A DNA stretch of 10,949 nucleotides from Solirubrobacterales bacterium (lineage in GTDB: Bacteria; Actinomycetota; Thermoleophilia; Solirubrobacterales; Solirubrobacteraceae), in contig QHBV01000104.1 in NCBI GenBank assembly GCA_003244035.1, positions 9,810 to 20,758 on the forward strand, read 5' to 3'. The translations under genes and the position numbers were made by a program. The notes under the pieces are model-generated. The model did not search any database and was not told the DNA's origin. It saw only the letters and a list, made by a program, of their open reading frames with translations. Shown here one piece after another: positions 7,047-10,949 of the stretch (position 1 is its first letter; every line of letters begins with the position of its first letter).

Positions 7047-8453
7047 TCACACCCGCTGGATCTGCACCAGGCTGGTGGTCCCGGGGCGTCCACTCGGCAA
7101 CCCCGCGGTGATGCCGACGCGCGCTCCCGGCTCGACCCAGCCGAGCTCGACCACGCGCTGGGCGGCATCGGCGATCAGCGCCTCGGTGATCTCGTGCCGC
7201 CGCATCGAGGCGGCCTGAACCCCCCACATCAGGTTGCACCGCCGGACGGTCTCCCGCCCGGGTGAGAGCGCGTAGATCGGGACCTGCGGACGGTGCGCGG
7301 AGAGCAGCCGCGCCGAGCGTCCGGACAGCGTCGGGACGACCAGCGCGGCCAGGTGCAGCTCGCGCGCGGCGGCGCAGGCGCTGTAGGCGACGGTGTAGGC
7401 GGGGTCGCGGGCGTCGCGCCGGACGCGATCCTCGTTCCAGTCGCGGTAGGGCAGCTCCTGCTCGGTCCGCTCCGCGATCGCCGCCATCATCGCCACCGAC
7501 TCGACCGGGTAGGCGCCGATCGCAGTCTCCGCGGAGAGCATCACGGCGTCGGTGCCGTCGATGATCGCGTTGGCGACGTCGGCCACCTCGGCACGCGTCG
7601 GGCGGGGCGAGGCGACCATCGAGTCGAGCATCTGCGTGGCGGTGATCGAGGGCCGCGCGAGCCTTCCCGCGATCCGCAGCAACCGCTTCTGCACCATCGG
7701 GACGTCCTCGATCGGCAACTCGATCCCGAGGTCTCCGCGGGCGACCATCACGCAGTCGGCCGCGCGGATGATCTCCTCGGCCGCGTGCACGGCCTGGGGC
7801 TTCTCGACCTTGGCGATCAGCGGAAGGCGCGTGCTTGTACGCAGCTTCGTCACGTCCGCGGCGGTGCGCACGAACGACAACGCGACGACGTCGACCCCGA
7901 TCGACTCGCCGAAGCGCAGCATCTCCAGATCCTCCTCGGGCACGGATTCCACGCCCCTGGTGGAGCCGGGGATGTTCAGGCCCTGCCGCGACGCGACCGG
8001 ACCACCGATCTCGACCACGGTTTCGATCTCGTCGCAGGACTCGTCGACGGCGCGCACACGCAGTCGGATCGCGCCGTCGGCCAGGTAGATGACGTCGTCG
8101 GGGTCGACCGCCGCGGCCAACCCGCCCCAGCTGACCGACACTCGTTGCTCGTTGCCCATCTCCTCTGAGCCGCACACGAGCATGAGCCTCTCCCCCGGCT
8201 TGAACTCGACGATGTCGTTTTGCACCGGGCCAATCCTGATCTTCGGCCCGGGGAGGTCCTGCAGAATCGCCACGGGGCGGCCCGCGCTCGCCGCCGCCGC
8301 CCGGATCCGCTCGGCGTTCTCGGCGTGGGTCTCCCGGTTGCCATGGGAGAAGTTCAGGCGCGCCACGTCGAGCCCGGCGTGCACCATTCGCACGAGCGTC
8401 TCGGGCTCGCGGGAGGTGGGTCCGATCGTGGCGACGATCTTTGTGCGGCGCAT
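7047..8453 (-). CDS. pyk: Pyruvate kinase
   Basis: Catalyses the last step of glycolysis, phosphoenolpyruvate + ADP to pyruvate + ATP, in the cytoplasm. The 468-residue protein is full length for the family. KIVATIGP at 5-12 and ARLNFSHG at 31-38 hold the nucleotide/substrate-site residues R32, N34 and S36. QDLPGPKIRIG lies at 65-75 and a B domain at roughly 75-165. The active-site signature LPLIAKVEKPQAV is at 210-222, with catalytic K215 and metal ligand E217, and ARGDLGIE at 238-245 carries metal ligand D241. ITATQMLDSM and DGTDAVMLSAETAIGAYP follow, then a C-terminal domain with SGRSARLLSAHRP. The KVEKP variant replaces the commoner KIENxxG but still fits the family signature. ATG 8453 sits at the usual family start. 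A candidate promoter is directly upstream, and the hypothetical gene 50 nt further upstream may be read through into pyk. Confidence 0.96.
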   Translation of the reverse strand: MRRTKIVATIGPTSREPETLVRMVHAGLDVARLNFSHGNRETHAENAERIRAAAASAGRPVAILQDLPGPKIRIGPVQNDIVEFKPGERLMLVCGSEEMGNEQRVSVSWGGLAAAVDPDDVIYLADGAIRLRVRAVDESCDEIETVVEIGGPVASRQGLNIPGSTRGVESVPEEDLEMLRFGESIGVDVVALSFVRTAADVTKLRTSTRLPLIAKVEKPQAVHAAEEIIRAADCVMVARGDLGIELPIEDVPMVQKRLLRIAGRLARPSITATQMLDSMVASPRPTRAEVADVANAIIDGTDAVMLSAETAIGAYPVESVAMMAAIAERTEQELPYRDWNEDRVRRDARDPAYTVAYSACAAARELHLAALVVPTLSGRSARLLSAHRPQVPIYALSPGRETVRRCNLMWGVQAASMRRHEITEALIADAAQRVVELGWVEPGARVGITAGLPSGRPGTTSLVQIQRV

Positions 8454-8462
8454 GTCTCGGAG

Positions 8463-8493
8463 AACCTACTCGACCAACCTCCCCTCTCGTCAA
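8463..8493 (-). promoter_or_regulatory. Candidate promoter for pyk
   Basis: On the minus strand TTGACG (8493-8488) and TAGGTT (8468-8463) resemble -35 and -10 boxes with a 19-nt spacer, slightly long. The -10 box ends 9 nt before ATG 8453, the same distance as in the metF promoter, and there is no Shine-Dalgarno sequence. A leader of zero to three bases is implied. Confidence 0.35.
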
Positions 8494-8503
8494 CGGCCGC
8501 GGG

Positions 8504-8893
8504 TCACGGCGCCTGGAGCTCCGGGAAGTGCTCGCGCACGTGCTCGCGCAGCACATCGCGGACGAAGCGCCGCTCCTCGCCGGAGGCCATCCGGTAGCGT
8601 CCGATCAGTTCCCGCTGGGCGCTCAGCTGCAGGCCGGCGATCGTCCACGAGACCGTGAGCCGTTCGAACAGAAGCTCGATCGCGCGCTGCCACGCATCCT
8701 CGCGCTCGAGGCCGCCGGCGAGCACAGCCGCGTACTCGTGCCGCGCCTTGGGCGTCAGCGAGCCGCGGAGAATCAGCACGTTGCCCTCCGCGTCGGGATA
8801 GTCGCTGGTCGGAGCCGAGAAACCGTTGCCGGACACGTTCGGACCGTTCCCCGGAATCGTGCGCTGCTCGCGCCGGCGCTGTCGGCGTCCCAC
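8504..8893 (-). CDS. Hypothetical protein with basic N-terminus
   Basis: A 129-residue soluble-looking protein that I do not recognise functionally. It begins with a very basic stretch (GRRQRRREQ), then NGPNVSGNGFSAPTSDYPDA. A likely alpha-helical domain follows (LTPKARHEYAAVL, EDAWQRAIELLFERL, ERRFVRDVLREHVREHFPEL). There is no membrane segment and no cysteine or histidine cluster. The frame remains open far upstream, but only this part reads as protein; the rest is antisense to the glycosyltransferase gene. GTG 8893 is preferred because a TAGCAT box sits 7 nt upstream. ATG 8935 is in frame but would leave only 18 nt to the divergent start at 8954. It lies 50 nt upstream of pyk on the same strand, so partial co-expression is possible. 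The basic tail could bind nucleic acid or ribosomes, which is speculation. Confidence 0.7.
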   Translation of the reverse strand: MGRRQRRREQRTIPGNGPNVSGNGFSAPTSDYPDAEGNVLILRGSLTPKARHEYAAVLAGGLEREDAWQRAIELLFERLTVSWTIAGLQLSAQRELIGRYRMASGEERRFVRDVLREHVREHFPELQAP

Positions 8894-8900
8894 GGGTCGG

Positions 8901-8906
8901 ATGCTA
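8901..8906 (-). promoter_or_regulatory. Candidate -10 box (TAGCAT) for the hypothetical gene
   Basis: TAGCAT on the minus strand ends 7 nt before GTG 8893, the classic spacing for a leaderless actinobacterial transcript. No convincing -35 box is visible, and there is no Shine-Dalgarno sequence next to this GTG. This spacing is the main reason for choosing GTG 8893 over ATG 8935. Confidence 0.3.
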
Positions 8907-8953
8907 CTCACCAGATCGCCGATCACGGTTCGCATGCAAGGCTTCGCCGCCTG

Positions 8954-10174
8954 ATGCGCGTGCTCGTCGTCCCCAAGTGGTACCCGTGGCCGGACCGGCC
9001 GATACTCGGAAGCTTCTGCCGGGAGCACGCGCGTGCCCTCGCGCGCCGTCACGACGTGGTCGTGCTGGCTTCCGACGCCGTCACATCTCCCGGGTTCGTG
9101 GCGTTTGAGCTGGGTGAGGCGATCGAGAGCGGGCTGCGGACGCTGCGAGTCCGCTATCGGCGCCCGCGCTTTCGTCCGGCGGCGATGGCCTGTCAGCTCG
9201 CGGGAATGCTGGTGGCGCTGGGCAGGCTGCGGCTCGACGGATGGCGTCCTGATGTCGTCCACGCCCACGTCTACTCGGCGGGTCTGCCCGCGCTGGTGCT
9301 CGGACGCCTGACCGGCGCGAAGGTGGTCCTCAGCGAGCACTACACCGGCTTTCAGCGGGAGCTGATCAGCGGCTACGACCGATTCGTCGCGCGGATCGCA
9401 TTCCGCTACGCCGATCTCGTCGCCCCGGTCAGCCGTGATCTCGCTCGACACATCCAGGCTCTCGCGCCTCGCGCGAGGGTGCGCGTGGTCGAGAACGTGG
9501 TGGACACGGACGTCTTTCATCCCGTGCAGCAGCGGCGTGGCCAGGCGCCGGATGGGGCGGCGCGACTGTTGACCGTGGCCGCCCTGGTGGCGAAGAAGGG
9601 TCACGCCGATCTGCTCGAGGCCCTCGCGCGGCTTCCCCAGTACCCGAAGGTCACGCTCGACCTGATCGGCGACGGCGAGCTGCGCTGCGAGCTCCAGGCG
9701 CGCGCGCGCCGGCTCGGGCTCGAACCGGTCGTGCGCTTTCACGGCGAGCGGCGTAAGCAGGAGGTGGCCGAGCGGATGCGTGAGGCGGATCTGTTCGTCC
9801 TTCCCAGCCGGTTCGAGAACCTGCCATGCGTGCTGATCGAGGCGATGGCGAGCGGGCTGCCGTCGGTCGCCACGGCCGTCGGCGGCGTGCCTGAGCTGAT
9901 CGATGGCGCCAGCGGCGTCCTCTGCCCGCCGCACGATCCCGGCGCGCTCGCGGCCGCGATCTCGACCGCCCTGAGCCGGCGCGGGGAGTACGACGCGGTG
10001 GCGCTCGCCGGCCGCGCCCGCCGGCGGTTCGGGTACGAGGCGATCGCGCGCAACTGGACGCAGATCTACGACGAGCTGTGCGGGACGCGCTGGCCTTGTG
10101 AGAGACCCGGAGTACTGGCATTTCGCCGGGGAACGTCCCACTCGGTGCGTCGCCGATGGCGAGCGGGACGATGA
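8954..10174 (+). CDS. GT4-family glycosyltransferase
   Basis: A 406-residue retaining GT-B glycosyltransferase, probably cytoplasmic or membrane-associated, using a nucleotide-sugar donor for envelope or exopolysaccharide synthesis. The N-terminal domain starts MRVLVVPKWYPWPDRPILGSF, with the acceptor-side motif DVVHAHVYSAGLPAL at 100-114 and SEHYTGF at 127-133. The C-terminal domain has TVAALVAKKGHADLLEAL near 207-224, LIGDGELR at 237-244, and the family-defining EX7E pair as E288 and E296 inside SRFENLPCVLIEAMASGLPS, then AVGGVPELI at 308-316. ATG 8954 is chosen because the Rossmann strand begins immediately. The long upstream extension of the frame is antisense to the divergent hypothetical gene. 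About 30 Arg-rich residues follow the normal end of the domain (377-406) and look non-conserved. The donor and acceptor cannot be named from sequence. Confidence 0.9.
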   Translation: MRVLVVPKWYPWPDRPILGSFCREHARALARRHDVVVLASDAVTSPGFVAFELGEAIESGLRTLRVRYRRPRFRPAAMACQLAGMLVALGRLRLDGWRPDVVHAHVYSAGLPALVLGRLTGAKVVLSEHYTGFQRELISGYDRFVARIAFRYADLVAPVSRDLARHIQALAPRARVRVVENVVDTDVFHPVQQRRGQAPDGAARLLTVAALVAKKGHADLLEALARLPQYPKVTLDLIGDGELRCELQARARRLGLEPVVRFHGERRKQEVAERMREADLFVLPSRFENLPCVLIEAMASGLPSVATAVGGVPELIDGASGVLCPPHDPGALAAAISTALSRRGEYDAVALAGRARRRFGYEAIARNWTQIYDELCGTRWPCERPGVLAFRRGTSHSVRRRWRAGR

Positions 10175-10296
10175 CCACCTGGGGGGCGGGAAACGCACCA
10201 GTCGTTCGCCGGGTGACGTCGAGCGGGGCGTTGACCGGGCCAGGGGGCGGAGGAGCTGGTCACCTCGCCGCCGCTCCTGGGGAGGCCCAACCCACA

Positions 10297-10314
10297 GGCG
10301 GGCGCAAGCCCGCC
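10297..10314 (+). terminator. GC hairpin with GCAA loop between GT4 gene and metF
   Basis: GGCGGGC-GCAA-GCCCGCC forms a perfect 7-bp stem closed by a GNRA tetraloop. It lies 122 nt after the glycosyltransferase stop and just before the metF promoter. Only short A/T-containing sequence (cataaa) follows, with no T-run. A terminator or insulator for the upstream transcript is the likeliest role. The remaining bases from 10175 to 10296 show no gene or other element I can support. Confidence 0.5.
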
Positions 10315-10323
10315 CATAAACCG

Positions 10324-10349
10324 AACCTTGTCACGATCGTGTCAAGGTT
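10324..10349. promoter_or_regulatory. 26-bp near-perfect palindrome, candidate operator of metF
   Basis: The arms AACCTTG (10324-10330) and CAAGGTT (10343-10349) flank an inner CACGATCGTG (10332-10341). The whole 26-bp element is its own reverse complement except for one symmetric position pair (T10331/T10342). The left arm contains the -35 box of metF and the right arm fills most of the -35/-10 spacer. A dimeric repressor bound here would block polymerase. I cannot name the regulator. Confidence 0.65.
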
Positions 10350-10356
10350 GTAGAGT
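10328..10356 (+). promoter_or_regulatory. metF promoter, sigma70-like
   Basis: TTGTCA (10328-10333) and TAGAGT (10351-10356) are separated by an ideal 17-nt spacer. The -10 box ends 9 nt before GTG 10366, so transcription would begin within a few bases of the start codon. No Shine-Dalgarno sequence precedes the GTG. This is the best promoter in the window. Confidence 0.65.
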
Positions 10357-10365
10357 TGGCCCCGC

Positions 10366-10949
10366 GTGCGCATCGACGAGATCATCGCGACCAGCCAGGA
10401 GCCCGTCTTCTCGTTCGAGTTCTTCCCGCCCAAGACCGAGGAGGGGGAGCGAAACCTGCGCTCGGCGTTGGAGGAGCTGCGGGCGCTGGCGCCCGACTTC
10501 GCCTCGGTCACCTACGGCGCCGGCGGCTCGACCCGCGATCGCACGCTCGAGGTGACGAAGTGGCTCAAGCAGGAGCTCGGGATCGAGGCGATGGCCCACC
10601 TCAGCTGCGTCGGATGCACTCGCGAGGAACTCGGCGCGATCCTCGACGGGATCGCCGCGGCGGGGATCGAGAACGTGCTCGCGCTGCGCGGCGACCCGCC
10701 ACGCGGCCAGGTCGAGTGGCAGCCGCACCCGGGCGGCCTGCGCTACTCCACCGAGCTGGCGGCGCTGATCTCCGACGATTACCCGGCGTTCAGCGTCGGC
10801 GCAGCGTGCTTCCCCGAGGTCCATCCCGAAGCTGACGGCCTCGAGCAGGACCTGCGGTTCCTCAAGGAGAAGGTGCACAGCGGCGCGTCGTTCCTGATCA
10901 CGCAGCTGTTCTTCGACAACGAGCTGTACTTCCGCTTCGTCCAGGAGGC
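10366..10949 (+). CDS. metF: Methylenetetrahydrofolate reductase, N-terminal 194 residues (runs off the window)
   Basis: MetF reduces 5,10-methylene-tetrahydrofolate to 5-methyl-tetrahydrofolate using FAD, feeding methionine synthesis in the cytoplasm. From GTG 10366 the protein shows FSFEFFPPKT at 15-24, with E18 at the position of the catalytic Glu28 of E. coli MetF. VTYGAGGST at 48-56 and LRGDPP at 107-112 are flavin/folate-site motifs. FPEVHPEA and ITQLFFDN follow near the window end, as in the family. About two thirds of a typical 290-300 residue bacterial MetF is visible and the frame is intact. The GTG is chosen because the family core begins about 14 residues later and a promoter lies immediately upstream; an upstream extension would cross the promoter. 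Expression is probably controlled through the palindrome overlapping the promoter. It is separated from the upstream glycosyltransferase gene by 191 nt and a hairpin, so it forms its own transcription unit. Confidence 0.95.
   Translation, partial: MRIDEIIATSQEPVFSFEFFPPKTEEGERNLRSALEELRALAPDFASVTYGAGGSTRDRTLEVTKWLKQELGIEAMAHLSCVGCTREELGAILDGIAAAGIENVLALRGDPPRGQVEWQPHPGGLRYSTELAALISDDYPAFSVGAACFPEVHPEADGLEQDLRFLKEKVHSGASFLITQLFFDNELYFRFVQE

Noticed and set aside
7000..8556. Long open frame of about 518 codons on the minus strand over pyk
   Set aside because: It is in another frame on the same strand as pyk, is extremely Arg-rich and has no motifs. pyk itself explains the region. It is a high-GC shadow.
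8894..10198. Upstream continuation of the hypothetical gene's frame across the glycosyltransferase gene
   Set aside because: It is antisense to a gene with clear GT4 motifs and contains no recognisable protein features. Only the part below 8893 reads as a protein.
1..10949. tRNA, rRNA, CRISPR array, IS element or attachment site
   Set aside because: Intergenic gaps are short and show no cloverleaf, direct-repeat array, transposase ORF or terminal repeats.

Overview
The window reads as ordinary chromosome of a high-GC actinobacterium. Codons in most genes end in G or C, GTG starts are common, and Shine-Dalgarno sequences are weak or absent. The gene set (a GloA/GloB-like pair, an ABC1/UbiB-like kinase, GT-C membrane glycosyltransferases, pyruvate kinase, MetF) and the style of the hypothetical proteins suggest Thermoleophilia/Solirubrobacterales. 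That placement is an inference from memory of protein style, not a database result. I see no prophage, IS element, CRISPR array, tRNA or rRNA.

Layout. (a) 1-585, minus strand: the 5' part of an unrecognised gene, directly preceded by gloA; the gloA stop and the next ATG abut. (b) 623-2828, plus strand: a glyoxalase II-like metallo-beta-lactamase-fold hydrolase, divergent from gloA, followed 13 nt later by an ABC1/UbiB-family kinase-like gene. A perfect 28-bp GC palindrome forms the 3' end of the hydrolase gene. (c) 2832-6929, minus strand: a short membrane ORF, two GT39/ArnT-like membrane glycosyltransferases and a DoxX-like membrane protein, transcribed in that order. The short ORF and the larger glycosyltransferase may be one gene split by a one-base frame change. 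(d) 7047-8893, minus strand: a conserved-looking hypothetical gene, then pyruvate kinase. (e) 8954-10174, plus strand: a GT4-type glycosyltransferase. (f) 10366-10949, plus strand: the 5' part of metF, behind a clear promoter that overlaps a 26-bp near-perfect palindrome.

How the genes fit together. The gloA/GloB-like pair could form a methylglyoxal detoxification module, and pyruvate kinase acts at the end of glycolysis, where triose phosphates that generate methylglyoxal are processed. The three glycosyltransferases point to cell-envelope or secreted glycan synthesis from lipid-linked and nucleotide-sugar donors. MetF supplies 5-methyl-tetrahydrofolate for methionine synthesis.

I found no convincing new multi-gene system. 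The best leads are the metF operator-like palindrome, the palindrome at the end of the hydrolase gene, the split membrane gene, and a recurrent TANNNT box 6-10 nt upstream of start codons without Shine-Dalgarno sequences, which suggests leaderless transcripts. No gene-free stretch exceeds 300 bases; the longest (10175-10365) holds a hairpin and the metF promoter.
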